Below the pieces are notes generated by a model, which saw only the letters and a list, made by a program, of their open reading frames with translations, had not been told where the DNA came from and did no database searches. From Streptococcus mitis (GTDB taxonomy: Bacteria > Bacillota > Bacilli > Lactobacillales > Streptococcaceae): a DNA stretch of 64,000 nt. Shown piece after piece: positions 28,208-37,187 of this stretch; position 1 is the first letter of the stretch, and each line of letters begins with the position of its first letter. The stretch spans positions 1-64,000 of the forward strand of contig NZ_WIJP01000001.1 in NCBI RefSeq assembly GCF_009496155.1, read 5' to 3'. The translations under genes and the position numbers were made by a program.

Positions 28208-28220
28208 ATAAAACAGAAAC

Positions 28221-28236
28221 TAAAAACGTTTTCAAA
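28221..28236 (+). promoter_or_regulatory. cre-like site 1 upstream of spxB
   Basis: TAAAAACGTTTTCAAA contains an AAAACGTTTT core, like a CcpA operator. The sequence from 28208 to 28394 holds no gene. Confidence 0.55.
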
Positions 28237-28323
28237 CTGTACTGCAATAGAGAATAGAAACTTCTGAGCAGATTCTTAGTAAAGTCAAAATAAATGTGAT
28301 AAATTAGTAATGTAAAAATTTAC

Positions 28324-28336
28324 TGAAACGTTTTCA
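28324..28336 (+). promoter_or_regulatory. cre-like site 2 upstream of spxB
   Basis: TGAAACGTTTTCA, about 90 bp downstream of the first cre-like site and 58 bp before the start codon. CcpA is known to affect spxB in streptococci; the effect here is inferred. Confidence 0.6.
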
Positions 28337-28394
28337 AAAAGTATATGAAACCTTTTTTAGTAGATTTAAAAATATTTGAAGGAGAGTTATCATT

Positions 28395-30170
28395 ATGACT
28401 CAAGGGAAAATTACTGCATCTGCAGCAATGCTTAACGTATTGAAAACATGGGGCGTAGACACAATCTACGGTATCCCATCAGGAACACTCAGCTCATTGA
28501 TGGACGCTTTGGCTGAAGACAAAGATATCCGTTTCTTGCAAGTTCGCCACGAAGAAACAGGTGCTCTTGCAGCGGTTATGCAAGCTAAATTCGGTGGCTC
28601 AATAGGGGTTGCAGTTGGTTCAGGTGGTCCAGGTGCGACTCACTTGATTAACGGTGTTTACGATGCAGCTATGGATAACACTCCATTCCTAGCAATCCTT
28701 GGATCACGTCCAGTTAACGAATTGAACATGGATGCTTTCCAAGAATTGAACCAAAACCCAATGTACAACGGTATCGCTGTATACAACAAACGTGTAGCTT
28801 ACGCTGAGCAATTGCCAAAAGTAATCGACGAAGCTTGCCGTGCTGCAGTTTCTAAAAAAGGTCCAGCTGTTGTTGAAATCCCAGTAAACTTCGGTTTCCA
28901 AGAAATCGACGAAAACTCATACTACGGTTCAGGTTCATACGAACGTTCATTCATCGCTCCTGCTTTGAACGAAGTTGAAATCAACAAAGCTGTTGAAATC
29001 TTGAACAATGCTGAACGTCCAGTTATTTACGCTGGTTACGGTGGTGTGAAAGCTGGTGAAGTGATTACTGAATTGTCACGTAAAATCAAAGCACCAATCA
29101 TCACAACTGGTAAAAACTTTGAAGCCTTTGAATGGAACTATGAAGGTTTGACAGGTTCTGCTTACCGTGTTGGTTGGAAACCAGCCAACGAAGTGGTCTT
29201 TGAAGCAGACACAGTTCTTTTCCTTGGTTCAAACTTCCCATTTGCTGAAGTTTACGAAGCATTCAAGAATACTGAAAAATTCATCCAAGTTGATATCGAC
29301 CCTTACAAACTTGGTAAACGTCATGCCCTTGACGCTTCAATCCTTGGTGATGCAGGTCAAGCAGCTAAAGCTATCCTTGACAAAGTAAACCCAGTTGAAT
29401 CTACTCCATGGTGGCGTGCAAACGTTAAGAATAACCAAAACTGGCGTGATTACATGAACAAACTCGAAGGTAAAACTGAGGGTGAATTGCAATTGTACCA
29501 AGTTTACAATGCAATCAACAAACATGCTGATCAAGACGCTATCTACTCAATCGACGTAGGTGACACTACTCAAACATCTACTCGTCACCTTCACATGACA
29601 CCTAAGAACATGTGGCGTACATCTCCACTCTTTGCGACAATGGGTATTGCCCTTCCTGGTGGTATCGCTGCTAAGAAAGACAATCCAGATCGCCAAGTAT
29701 GGAACATCATGGGTGATGGAGCATTTAACATGTGCTACCCAGACGTTATCACAAACGTTCAATACGACCTTCCAGTTATCAACGTTGTCTTCTCAAATGA
29801 TAAATATGCCTTCATCAAGGACAAATACGAAGACACAAACAAACACTTGTTTGGTTGTGACTTCACAAACGCTGACTACGCTAAAATTGCAGAAGCTCAA
29901 GGGGCTGTTGGATTTACAGTAAACCGTATCGAAGATATCGATGCAGTTGTTGCAGAAGCTGTTAAATTGAACAAAGAAGGTAAAACTGTTGTTATCGATG
30001 CTCGCATCACTCCACACCGTCCACTTCCAGTAGAAGTACTTGAATTGGATCCAAAACTTCACTCAGAAGAAGCAATCAAAGCCTTCAAGGAAAAATACGA
30101 AGCAGAAGAACTCGTACCATTCCGTCTCTTCTTGGAAGAAGAAGGTTTGCAATCACGCGCAATTAAATAA
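28395..30170 (+). CDS. spxB: pyruvate oxidase SpxB
   Basis: The 591-residue TPP- and FAD-dependent enzyme turns pyruvate, phosphate and O2 into acetyl phosphate, CO2 and H2O2. Seen are the N-terminal catalytic Glu region [17 protein letters not shown], the FAD domain, and the C-terminal TPP/Mg motif [21 protein letters not shown] (in outline GDGAF ... N). Codon use is strongly biased towards highly expressed genes. It depends on TPP from the thiamine genes 3-12 kb upstream and is the main source of H2O2. Confidence 0.97.
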   Translation: MTQGKITASAAMLNVLKTWGVDTIYGIPSGTLSSLMDALAEDKDIRFLQVRHEETGALAAVMQAKFGGSIGVAVGSGGPGATHLINGVYDAAMDNTPFLAILGSRPVNELNMDAFQELNQNPMYNGIAVYNKRVAYAEQLPKVIDEACRAAVSKKGPAVVEIPVNFGFQEIDENSYYGSGSYERSFIAPALNEVEINKAVEILNNAERPVIYAGYGGVKAGEVITELSRKIKAPIITTGKNFEAFEWNYEGLTGSAYRVGWKPANEVVFEADTVLFLGSNFPFAEVYEAFKNTEKFIQVDIDPYKLGKRHALDASILGDAGQAAKAILDKVNPVESTPWWRANVKNNQNWRDYMNKLEGKTEGELQLYQVYNAINKHADQDAIYSIDVGDTTQTSTRHLHMTPKNMWRTSPLFATMGIALPGGIAAKKDNPDRQVWNIMGDGAFNMCYPDVITNVQYDLPVINVVFSNDKYAFIKDKYEDTNKHLFGCDFTNADYAKIAEAQGAVGFTVNRIEDIDAVVAEAVKLNKEGKTVVIDARITPHRPLPVEVLELDPKLHSEEAIKAFKEKYEAEELVPFRLFLEEEGLQSRAIK

Positions 30171-30174
30171 TTTC

Positions 30175-30272
30175 TCTCGTCGAAAATCAAATTTAAACTG
30201 TGTTATCTTCACCTTGCCGTACTTCAGTACTGCCTGCGGTTCGATGCCTTGTTTATTCTTTGATTTTCTTAG
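30175..30272 (+). repeat. BOX-like extragenic repeat, copy 4 (diverged)
   Basis: It has CTCGTCGAAAATCAAA, the boxA-like CACCTTGCCGTACTTCAG, TGCCTGCGG and a final TTTGATTTTC, but lacks clear outer ends. It begins at the spxB stop codon. Confidence 0.65.
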
Positions 30273-30282
30273 AGCGAAACTT

Positions 30283-30310
30283 GAAAAGATCGGAGCAATC
30301 CGGTCTTTTT
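30283..30310 (+). terminator. spxB terminator, repeated before the VOC gene
   Basis: AAAGATCGG and CCGGTCTTTTT form the hairpin around AGCAAT. It ends 14 nt before the VOC start codon; the same hairpin recurs at 30737-30765. Confidence 0.8.
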
Positions 30311-30324
30311 ATGGAGGATAGTAA

Positions 30325-30672
30325 ATGAATTTAAATCAATTAGATATTATCGTTTCAGATGTTCCCCAAGTCTGTGCTGACTTGGAGCGTATTTTGGATA
30401 AAAAGTCAGATTATGTTGATGACAGTTTCGCTCAGTTTACGATTGGTAGTCACTGTCTGATGTTGTCCCAAAATCATTTGATTCCTTTGGAAGATTTTCA
30501 GTCAGGAATCATTCTTCACATTGAGGTTGAGAATGTAGACCAGAATTACCAACGGTTGAAAGAGATCGGTATCGAGATTTTACACGGTCCTTGTGAAACG
30601 GATTGGGGAACAGAGTCCTTATTAGTTAAAGGTCCTGCTGGTCTAGTGCTTGATTTTTATCGTATGAAATAG
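30325..30672 (+). CDS. VOC-superfamily (glyoxalase-fold) protein
   Basis: The 115-residue protein shows the vicinal-oxygen-chelate fold in two betaalphabetabetabeta halves, with start MNLNQLDIIVSDVPQVCADL and end PAGLVLDFYRMK. No metal-ligand set typical of glyoxalase I could be assigned, and the substrate is unknown. A GGAGG site precedes the ATG and directly follows the spxB terminator, so the gene is probably reached by read-through. An identical terminator follows it. Confidence 0.82.
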   Translation: MNLNQLDIIVSDVPQVCADLERILDKKSDYVDDSFAQFTIGSHCLMLSQNHLIPLEDFQSGIILHIEVENVDQNYQRLKEIGIEILHGPCETDWGTESLLVKGPAGLVLDFYRMK

Positions 30673-30736
30673 GGCGCTTAGTCATTTGAAGATAACCTTA
30701 GTTATTCTTAAAACAGAAATTGAGAATATGAACTAT

Positions 30737-30765
30737 TGAAAGATCGGAGCAATCCGGTCTTTTTT
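30737..30765 (+). terminator. terminator after the VOC gene (copy of the one before it)
   Basis: GAAAGATCGGAGCAATCC continues to GGTCTTTTTT; the core is identical to 30283-30310. Confidence 0.8.
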
Positions 30766-30794
30766 AGGTAAATTTAATAGTAACTTCTGAGCTT

Positions 30795-30836
30795 GACTAT
30801 CGTGAGGTAACGAATTAAAACAGTCTCGTGATAGTC
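30795..30836. repeat. imperfect inverted repeat upstream of the radical SAM island
   Basis: GACTATCGTGAG pairs with CTCGTGATAGTC (12 bp with two G-T pairs) around an 18-nt loop. No T-run follows directly. The surrounding stretch 30766-31013 shows no convincing gene, only short open frames without ribosome binding sites. Confidence 0.55.
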
Positions 30837-31013
30837 CGTTTTAAGTATGACGCTGGACATAAGAATCATCAGAGGAAGGAATAGCGAGATTGTGTCTCTA
30901 CGAATAGAAATGTGACAGTACGGCATGTATAGTAGATAAGGGTATTTGAAATTAGTTTATACTAGATTGAAAATTATTAAAATATAGAACTTTTCTAATT
31001 TTCTGACTTTTGC

Positions 31014-31042
31014 TTGGATTATCATTTTAATAGGTATATAAT
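31014..31042 (+). promoter_or_regulatory. promoter of the radical SAM gene (TTGGAT-17-TATAAT)
   Basis: TTGGAT at 31014-31019, a 17-bp spacer, and consensus TATAAT at 31037-31042, 36 nt before the start codon. Confidence 0.75.
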
Positions 31043-31078
31043 GTATTTAAAGAAATCAAAGAATAAAGAGGTGGTAAT

Positions 31079-32371
31079 ATGAAATTATCACGATATGTCT
31101 TAAGGTATGATACTGAAGATGGTAGTGTATATTTTAATACCAAAAATAATCATTCATTTTTAATTATGAATGAATTGAAGAAGAATATAAAAGAAAATAA
31201 AACAACGGGAAGTGAATATATTGCCTATTTGGAAGAGAATAGATATTTACTTGAAGACAATGAGGTAAACAAATATTTAAAACAGATAGAAGATAGGAAT
31301 AATGAGATACTAGAGTTTACAATTCTTACTCATAGAGATTGTAATTTTCGATGTAAGTATTGTTATGAACACTTTAAAAATATTGGAATGTCTATTGAAA
31401 CAGAAAATGCTATTTTGAAATTTGCTGAAGAAAAATTGAGTAATTCTCAATATCATTTCCTAAGGATAGCATGGTTTGGTGGAGAACCTCTGTTAGGCTA
31501 TAAAACAATTCAACGGCTTTCACTAGAATTTTTGAAAATTTGTGAGCGATTTGGAATAACGTATTCAGCAAGTATTACTACTAATGGATTTTTGTTAACA
31601 TCTTCCAAATTTGAAAAATTAGTAAGAGAGTATGATGTAACTAATTTTCAGATTACTATTGATGGTGATGGAGAGAGTCATGATTCTCAACGTGTGTTAA
31701 AAAATCAAAAAGGTTCCTATGCGCGAATTTTAGACAATCTTCATAAAATGAAGGATAGTGATTTAGATTTTATTTGTACGTTAAGATTCAATATATCGAA
31801 GGAAAATTATGACCATATGGAATCATTTCTATTAAATGATGGTCGTTACTTTAAAAATGATGATAGATTTTTTCTTCTATATCATAATATTGGTAACTGG
31901 GGACAAGGAGATCGTTCTAAAGACGACTGTGTTACAGTATTTAAAAATGATATGAGTTTTGGTATTTCTAAGAAAGCAGTTGATTTGGGGTACCATCTAT
32001 CTTTGCCAAGCATTGTGGTTCACAATTCCTTTTCTTGTTATGCCAATCGTTTAAATCACTATATGTTTAATGTTAGAGGTATTGTACAAGCATGTACAGT
32101 TGCTTTGTACGATAATCAAAATATTTTTGGAAATATCAATACTGGATTGATTAACAAAGATAAAATGAAAGGATGGTTTTTATCTGTTAGAGAAGATTGT
32201 AAAACATGTTCCTTTGTTTTGATTTGTAAATTAGGCTTTTGTCCAATGGTCAAGCATATTACGGAATTAAGCTCTTCTGTGATTTGTAAGAATATGCAAG
32301 AGAAAATTCTTAAAAATCTAGCACTTTATGCTATTTCTGGATGCTATGAAGATATTTTAGATGTGGACTAG
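31079..32371 (+). CDS. radical SAM/SPASM peptide-modifying enzyme
   Basis: The 430-residue enzyme has the radical SAM 4Fe-4S cluster motif C88-x3-C92-x2-C95 (DCNFRCKYCYE) and the FGGEP motif at 133-137. The C-terminus has a SPASM-type cysteine set at C339, C374, C377, C383, C388 and C403. The first 80 residues form a separate domain that may bind peptide. Such enzymes mature RiPPs or protein residues; the modification cannot be predicted from sequence alone. GAGGTGG precedes the ATG. A tiny Cys-rich frame and an ABC exporter follow, and the gene is clearly AT-rich compared with its neighbours. Confidence 0.9.
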   Translation: MKLSRYVLRYDTEDGSVYFNTKNNHSFLIMNELKKNIKENKTTGSEYIAYLEENRYLLEDNEVNKYLKQIEDRNNEILEFTILTHRDCNFRCKYCYEHFKNIGMSIETENAILKFAEEKLSNSQYHFLRIAWFGGEPLLGYKTIQRLSLEFLKICERFGITYSASITTNGFLLTSSKFEKLVREYDVTNFQITIDGDGESHDSQRVLKNQKGSYARILDNLHKMKDSDLDFICTLRFNISKENYDHMESFLLNDGRYFKNDDRFFLLYHNIGNWGQGDRSKDDCVTVFKNDMSFGISKKAVDLGYHLSLPSIVVHNSFSCYANRLNHYMFNVRGIVQACTVALYDNQNIFGNINTGLINKDKMKGWFLSVREDCKTCSFVLICKLGFCPMVKHITELSSSVICKNMQEKILKNLALYAISGCYEDILDVD

Positions 32372-32374
32372 AGA

Positions 32375-32458
32375 ATGGTAAGCAAAAATATCTATCAAGA
32401 AAAACAAAAAGATTGTAAAAAAACTGAAGTTGTAAGCAATAATTGTAATATTTGTTAA
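32375..32458 (+). CDS. 27-residue Cys-rich peptide, possible RiPP precursor
   Basis: This small frame starts 3 nt after the stop of the radical SAM gene and ends before a hairpin. The peptide begins MVSKNIYQEKQ, is Lys-rich in the middle, and has Cys at 14, 24 and 27, ending SNNCNIC. It has no good Shine-Dalgarno site, so translation would rest on re-initiation after the upstream gene. Position between a peptide-modifying enzyme and an exporter is the argument for a precursor; it may also be chance. No second copy was found in the window. Confidence 0.45.
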   Translation: MVSKNIYQEKQKDCKKTEVVSNNCNIC

Positions 32459-32466
32459 GTTTATAT

Positions 32467-32500
32467 AAAAATGGAGAGGGGGGCTAGTCTCTCTATTTTT
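32467..32500 (+). terminator. hairpin/T-run between the short peptide frame and the exporter
   Basis: AAAAATGGAGAG pairs with CTCTCTATTTTT (12 bp, one G-T pair) around GGGGGCTAGT. It ends in five T residues 13 nt before the exporter ATG, and could reduce exporter transcription relative to the peptide. Confidence 0.7.
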
Positions 32501-32513
32501 CTAGGAGGGCATT

Positions 32514-34088
32514 ATGAATAAAATATTTCACTATCTGGATAAGAAAACGAAGTTTTATACTATCATCGGTGCACTGGCAAATGGAGGTTTGGCTCTTGCT
32601 CAACCCTTAGTCGTATCACAAGCCTTGTCCTTAAATCAAGGAGAACTGACTTATTCTAAAATCATACAGTTTGCTGTTTTTGGCTTTACAGTATACTTCG
32701 TCTTGTATAGCTTAATGCTCTTTTGTAATCATACACATAATGTTTTTAGACGTGAAATTCAAATGAATATGAGGGCAGATTTATTTGACAAGCTGATGAT
32801 AAACAAAGATTTTAACGAAGATGAAAAAATCACCATGCTCACACAAGATATGGAGTATTTGGGGGATAATTACTTAGAAAAATACGTTAATATCATTTGC
32901 TGGAGCTTTGTAGCATTACTAACAGCGATTTATATTATTTCGCAAAATTTGTTACTAGGTAGTATTTTTGTCTTTTTCACTATTTTACGTCCTATTCCTC
33001 AGTTCTTGATGAATAAAAGACTCAAACATACTGGTGATGACATGGCTCAAGGCAGAGTAGAAGTACATAATCAAGTATCTGATAGTATCCGAGGAGCATA
33101 TACTCTACTCATGAACCAAGCAATTTCTGAAAATCAGAACAGATTTTGGAAGATTAATAGACATTATCAACTAGCCATTCAAAAATTTTGCTTTACCCAT
33201 AATATAATTTTCTTTTGCAACGGTTTCATGGTCTTTTTAAGCCAAGTTTTACCACTTGTTTTAGGTTTTTACTTTGCTATGACTGGGCAGAAGGTGTCAG
33301 TGGCAAGTCTTGTTGCTATGTATATAGCAGCAGGTCAGCTAGTGAGCCCTATTCAGACTATTATGTATGATGCTGTAGATATACAAGGAGCAAAAACGAC
33401 AGCAGATAAGATTTTTGGAGTATTAGAAATTGGAGATGTAAAACAGATAGATAAAAAAGATGCGCAAGAATTGAATGCTCTGCACATTAAAAATTTAAGT
33501 AAATCCTATGGTGACAGGCAACTTTTTACTCATCTAAATTTGGATGTTCAAGCAGGTCAGAAAGTTTTAATCAAAGGACCGAGTGGTTGTGGTAAGTCAA
33601 CCTTGTTTCGACTTATTACTGGAGAAGAAATAGCAGATGAGGGAGAAATTATCGGTGTGACAACTGTTAATGAATGTACATCAAGTTTTGTATCCAGTAT
33701 AGGAATTATTAGCCAACATCCATTTCTCTTTAACGATACAGTGCGTTATAATTTGACCTTAGGACAAGAATTTTCTGAGGAAGAGTTGCTTGCCGTTTTG
33801 AAACAAGTCAAACTAGATTTTGAATTGACGGGTGGGATGGATTTTATTATCAAAAATAACGGGGAGAATATTTCTGGGGGACAAAGAGTAAGGATTGAAT
33901 TGGCACGTTTTCTTCTTCGTAGAAAAAATCTGTTACTGGCTGATGAAGTGACCGCAAACCTAGATGAAGAAAACGCCTTCATGGTACATGAACTACTATT
34001 TTCTCTTCCTGTTATGATGTTAGAAATTGCCCACCATATTAATGATGAAAGTAGATATCAACAAGTTGTAGATTTAGGAAAATATTGA
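32514..34088 (+). CDS. ABC exporter (transmembrane domain fused to ATPase)
   Basis: The 524-residue half-transporter has about six transmembrane helices in residues 1-290 and a C-terminal ATPase domain with Walker A GPSGCGKS (355-362), signature ISGGQRVRIELAR and Walker B LLLADEVTANLD. It lacks an N-terminal C39 peptidase domain, so it would not itself remove a double-glycine leader. A strong AGGAGGG site precedes the ATG. As the partner of the radical SAM gene it is a candidate peptide exporter; an immunity or general export role is also possible. Confidence 0.9.
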   Translation: MNKIFHYLDKKTKFYTIIGALANGGLALAQPLVVSQALSLNQGELTYSKIIQFAVFGFTVYFVLYSLMLFCNHTHNVFRREIQMNMRADLFDKLMINKDFNEDEKITMLTQDMEYLGDNYLEKYVNIICWSFVALLTAIYIISQNLLLGSIFVFFTILRPIPQFLMNKRLKHTGDDMAQGRVEVHNQVSDSIRGAYTLLMNQAISENQNRFWKINRHYQLAIQKFCFTHNIIFFCNGFMVFLSQVLPLVLGFYFAMTGQKVSVASLVAMYIAAGQLVSPIQTIMYDAVDIQGAKTTADKIFGVLEIGDVKQIDKKDAQELNALHIKNLSKSYGDRQLFTHLNLDVQAGQKVLIKGPSGCGKSTLFRLITGEEIADEGEIIGVTTVNECTSSFVSSIGIISQHPFLFNDTVRYNLTLGQEFSEEELLAVLKQVKLDFELTGGMDFIIKNNGENISGGQRVRIELARFLLRRKNLLLADEVTANLDEENAFMVHELLFSLPVMMLEIAHHINDESRYQQVVDLGKY

Positions 34089-34140
34089 TTCTGGCTTAAA
34101 AGTTAGTTTTATCAGAAAATAAAGTAAATATTTCAGCAAT

Positions 34141-34189
34141 AAAACGCCCAGTATCAAGATTTTTCAATACATGATAATATGCGTTTTTC
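34141..34189 (+). terminator. terminator after the exporter gene
   Basis: AAAACGC (34141-34147) pairs with GCGTTTT (34181-34187), with TATCA/TGATA inside, followed by a T-run. Confidence 0.7.
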
Positions 34190-34339
34190 TGATTATATAT
34201 ACTTTTTCTAATCTCGCTCTTCTTTCTCATCACAAGACTGTGATAGTTTACATTTTTATAGCAAAACTCTCAAACTCTTACTTGTTTTTGCATCATATTA
34301 TAAAATAAAAAGCATAAAAGAATAAAAGAGGTTTTGAAA

Positions 34340-34600
34340 ATGTCCGAAAAACAAATGAGCGTTTTGGGTTGGGTAGCGACCTTCATGTCCGTTATGATGT
34401 ATGTGTCTTACTTCCCACAAATTATAAACAATCTGGCTGGTCAAAAAGGAAATTTCATCCAGCCCTTGGTTGCTGCCATCAACTGTAGTCTCTGGGTTTA
34501 CTACGGTCTTTTCAAGAAAGAAAGATATATTCCCCTTGCTGCTGCCAATGCTCCAGGTATCGTTTTTGACCTTGTGACGGCTATTACAGCTTTGATTTAA
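34340..34600 (+). CDS. SemiSWEET-type (PQ-loop) small transporter
   Basis: The 86-residue protein has three transmembrane helices with the MtN3/SWEET features YVSYFPQIINNLAGQKGN and CSLWVYYGLFKKE. SemiSWEETs dimerise to pass sugars across the membrane; the substrate here is unknown. The ATG at 34340 was preferred to a TTG 6 nt upstream because AGAGG is better spaced from it. It sits alone between two terminators. Confidence 0.88.
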   Translation: MSEKQMSVLGWVATFMSVMMYVSYFPQIINNLAGQKGNFIQPLVAAINCSLWVYYGLFKKERYIPLAAANAPGIVFDLVTAITALI

Positions 34601-34791
34601 AAAGAAGACTGGTTTCAGTTTTGTTCGTTTATGAAAATAGATGCTTCATTAAAGTAATTTTTGAATGAGAGTTGAGGGAAAAAATCCAGTGACAGCTAGC
34701 TTTACGAGAGTCTTTTATGTTCGTCTCTATCAAAGAAAAAAGTATATCGTTACTATTTTTATAAAATATTCTCCCTACTTTATAAGATGTT

Positions 34792-34820
34792 AAAAAGAGT
34801 TCAATTCGAACTCTTTTTTT
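34792..34820 (+). terminator. terminator overlapping the manA promoter
   Basis: AAAAAGAGTTC and GAACTCTTTTTTT around AATTC. It ends directly at the extended -10 box of manA. The region 34601-34791 shows no gene. Confidence 0.88.
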
Positions 34821-34828
34821 GCTATAAT
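34820..34828 (+). promoter_or_regulatory. extended -10 promoter of manA
   Basis: TGC-TATAAT, placed just after the terminator T-run, 31 nt before the ATG at 34859. Confidence 0.75.
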
Positions 34829-34858
34829 GAGGGGAGAAAAATCAGACAGGAGATCAAG

Positions 34859-35803
34859 ATGTCAGAACCATTATTTTTACAATCAGTTATGCAAGAAAAA
34901 ATCTGGGGTGGTACCAAGCTACGTGATGAGTTTGGATATGACATTCTAAGTGAAAAAATCGGGGAATACTGGGCCATTTCAGCTCACCCAAATGGTGTTT
35001 CAAAGGTCGCAAATGGTCGCTACGAGGGAACAGATCTAGCTACTTTATATGCAGAGCACCGTGAGTTGTTTGGCAACCGTCCAGAACCCGTATTTCCACT
35101 TTTGACCAAGATTCTCGATGCCAATGACTGGCTCAGCGTCCAAGTTCACCCAGATGATGCTTATGGACTAGAGCATGAAGGCGAACTCGGAAAAACAGAA
35201 TGCTGGTACATCATAGCTGCGGATGAAGACTCAGAGATTATCTACGGTCACAATGCCAAGTCAAAAGCAGAACTCCGCCAGCAAATCGAGGACAAGAACT
35301 GGGATGATTTGTTGACAAAAGTCCCTGTCAAAGCTGGAGATTTCTTCTATGTACCAAGTGGCACCATGCACGCTATTGGTGCAGGTATCTTGATTCTTGA
35401 AACCCAACAATCTAGTGACACCACCTATCGCGTCTATGACTTTGACCGCAAGGACGACAAGGGCAACTTGCGTGAACTTCACCTTGAAAAATCTATCGAT
35501 GTTTTAAACATTGGAGAGCCTGCCAATAGCCGTCCTGTGACTGTCAAAGCAGATGATTTGCGTTCTACTCTCCTTGTATCCAATGATTTCTTCGCAGTCT
35601 ACAAGTGGGAAATCGATGGAAAAGTTGACTTCGAAAAGACAGCTGACTACAGCTTGTTGAGTGTCTTAGCTGGTCAAGGTCAGCTGACTGTTGACGGAAA
35701 AAACTATCCAATCCAAAAAGGTAGCCACTTTATCCTACCAAGTGATGTTGAAGCGTGGACCTTGGAAGGGCAAGATTTAGAATTAATTGTTAGTCATCCA
35801 TAA
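34859..35803 (+). CDS. manA: mannose-6-phosphate isomerase, class I
   Basis: The 314-residue cupin-fold zinc enzyme interconverts mannose-6-P and fructose-6-P. It has the zinc-site stretches VQVHPDDAYGLEHEGELGKTE (in outline VQVHPDD and GKTE) and PSGTMHAIGAGI. The ATG at 34859 follows CAGGAG; upstream in-frame codons lie inside the promoter and were excluded. Confidence 0.95.
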   Translation: MSEPLFLQSVMQEKIWGGTKLRDEFGYDILSEKIGEYWAISAHPNGVSKVANGRYEGTDLATLYAEHRELFGNRPEPVFPLLTKILDANDWLSVQVHPDDAYGLEHEGELGKTECWYIIAADEDSEIIYGHNAKSKAELRQQIEDKNWDDLLTKVPVKAGDFFYVPSGTMHAIGAGILILETQQSSDTTYRVYDFDRKDDKGNLRELHLEKSIDVLNIGEPANSRPVTVKADDLRSTLLVSNDFFAVYKWEIDGKVDFEKTADYSLLSVLAGQGQLTVDGKNYPIQKGSHFILPSDVEAWTLEGQDLELIVSHP

Positions 35804-35808
35804 AAAAG

Positions 35809-35842
35809 AAAGGGCCTGAGTTCATTACTCAAGTCCTTTTTT
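35809..35842. terminator. bidirectional terminator between manA and the NSS transporter gene
   Basis: AAAGGGCCTGAG pairs with CTCAAGTCCTTT around TTCATTA with T/A tracts on both sides. Confidence 0.85.
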
Positions 35843-35846
35843 GTAT

Positions 35847-37187
35847 TTACATAAATTGGGCGATAAAGACCACAATGATGATAATTGGAATAATAAAGCG
35901 AAGAAGGAAGAGCCAGACTTGGAACAGTCCTTGTTTCCATACCGTTTTATCAAGATGCAGTTCCTCCATGGCAAGAGCCTTTTTGAAGATGTAGCCTGTA
36001 AAGAGTGAAAGGCAGAGAGCTCCAAATGGCATGAGGAGATTGGAAACCAAGAAGTCCATAGCGTCAAAGAAGGTCTTCCCAAAAATGTGAACATCTGCCA
36101 TAACACCGTAAGAAAGGGCTGAAGGGATTCCAAAGACAAAGGTCAAAATTCCTAAAATAACACTCCACTTAGCACGCTTGCTGTTGTCCTGGTTGGTGAT
36201 ATTGCCCACATTGATTTCCAGCATAACGACGGAAGAAGTGACCGTCGCAAAGAGGAAGAGCAAGAGGAAGAGGATGTAGAAAATAGTTCCAAAAGGCATC
36301 TTGTCAAAGAGTTGAGGCAAGACGATAAAGAGAAGGCTTGGTCCCCCTTCAGACTGGATATTGAAAGCTGACATGGCTGGGAAAATGGCTAGACCTGCCA
36401 TGATGGATACCGAGATGTTCATTGCTACGATGGAAATCCCTGATTGGATCAGATTGGTTTTCTTGTCCAAATAAGAAGCATAGGTCAACATAGCTGTAAC
36501 CCCTAGTGAGAGGGCGAAGAAAGATTGTCCCAGAGCATAGAGGAGACCAGCGCTCGTCAGTTTTGAAAAGTCTGGTTTGAGGAAGTAAAGAACCCCTTCC
36601 ATGGCATTTGACAAACTGAGAGAACGACCGATGATGACGACAAAGATGATAAAGAGGAGAGGCATCATAACCTTAGATGCTCTTTCAATCCCTTTTTGAA
36701 CACCACGTGATACAATAAAGATATTCAACAGGATAAAGGCTGCTTGAGCTCCTAGGGCAATGGCTGGATTTGAAATGATTGAAGTAAATAACTGAGCATA
36801 ATCACCTGTTCCACTAAGTTGGAACAATTTTCCAAACTCAATGCCTAGATAGACTAAAATCCATCCTCCGATAACACTGTAAAACGATAAGAGGATAAAG
36901 AGGGCAAAGGCACCAATCCAACCGATGAAGTTGTACTTATTATTCTTACCAAGTTTTCCAAATGTTTTAATCCCAGAGACACCAGCGCTTCGGCCGAGGG
37001 CAAATTCAGCAAGGAGAAGTGGGAAACCGATTAAAATAGTGGAAACGAGAAAGACCAATAAAAAGCCTCCTCCACCATTAGCAGCAGTCATGTAGGGGAA
37101 TTTCCAAACGGCTCCAAGTCCGATGGCTGAACCAGCAGATGCGAGGATAAAGCCCAGTTTAGAACCCCATTGCGATTTTTCAGACAT
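35847..37187 (-). CDS. sodium-dependent transporter, NSS (LeuT-like) family
   Basis: The 446-residue protein starts MSEKSQWGSKLGFILASAGS (ATG at 37187, preceded by AGGAG; the 21-residue upstream extension was rejected). It has about 11-12 helices and the NSS signature of helix 1, ASAGSAIGLGAVWKFPY, where Na+ and substrate bind. Bacterial NSS members import amino acids; the substrate is not fixed. It is a single gene. Confidence 0.93.
   Translation of the reverse strand: MSEKSQWGSKLGFILASAGSAIGLGAVWKFPYMTAANGGGGFLLVFLVSTILIGFPLLLAEFALGRSAGVSGIKTFGKLGKNNKYNFIGWIGAFALFILLSFYSVIGGWILVYLGIEFGKLFQLSGTGDYAQLFTSIISNPAIALGAQAAFILLNIFIVSRGVQKGIERASKVMMPLLFIIFVVIIGRSLSLSNAMEGVLYFLKPDFSKLTSAGLLYALGQSFFALSLGVTAMLTYASYLDKKTNLIQSGISIVAMNISVSIMAGLAIFPAMSAFNIQSEGGPSLLFIVLPQLFDKMPFGTIFYILFLLLFLFATVTSSVVMLEINVGNITNQDNSKRAKWSVILGILTFVFGIPSALSYGVMADVHIFGKTFFDAMDFLVSNLLMPFGALCLSLFTGYIFKKALAMEELHLDKTVWKQGLFQVWLFLLRFIIPIIIIVVFIAQFM

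Noticed and set aside
30840-30920. Short frame (about 22 codons) upstream of the radical SAM promoter as a precursor peptide
   Set aside because: No ribosome binding site, no Cys or other RiPP-like features and it lies upstream of the promoter.
31041-31082. 13-codon frame overlapping the radical SAM start (ATG at 31041)
   Set aside because: Its ATG lies inside the -10 box, before the predicted transcription start, so it should not be on the mRNA.
35825-36139. 104-codon minus-strand frame overlapping the NSS transporter gene
   Set aside because: It is in another frame of the same strand within a clear transporter gene and has no own start signal.
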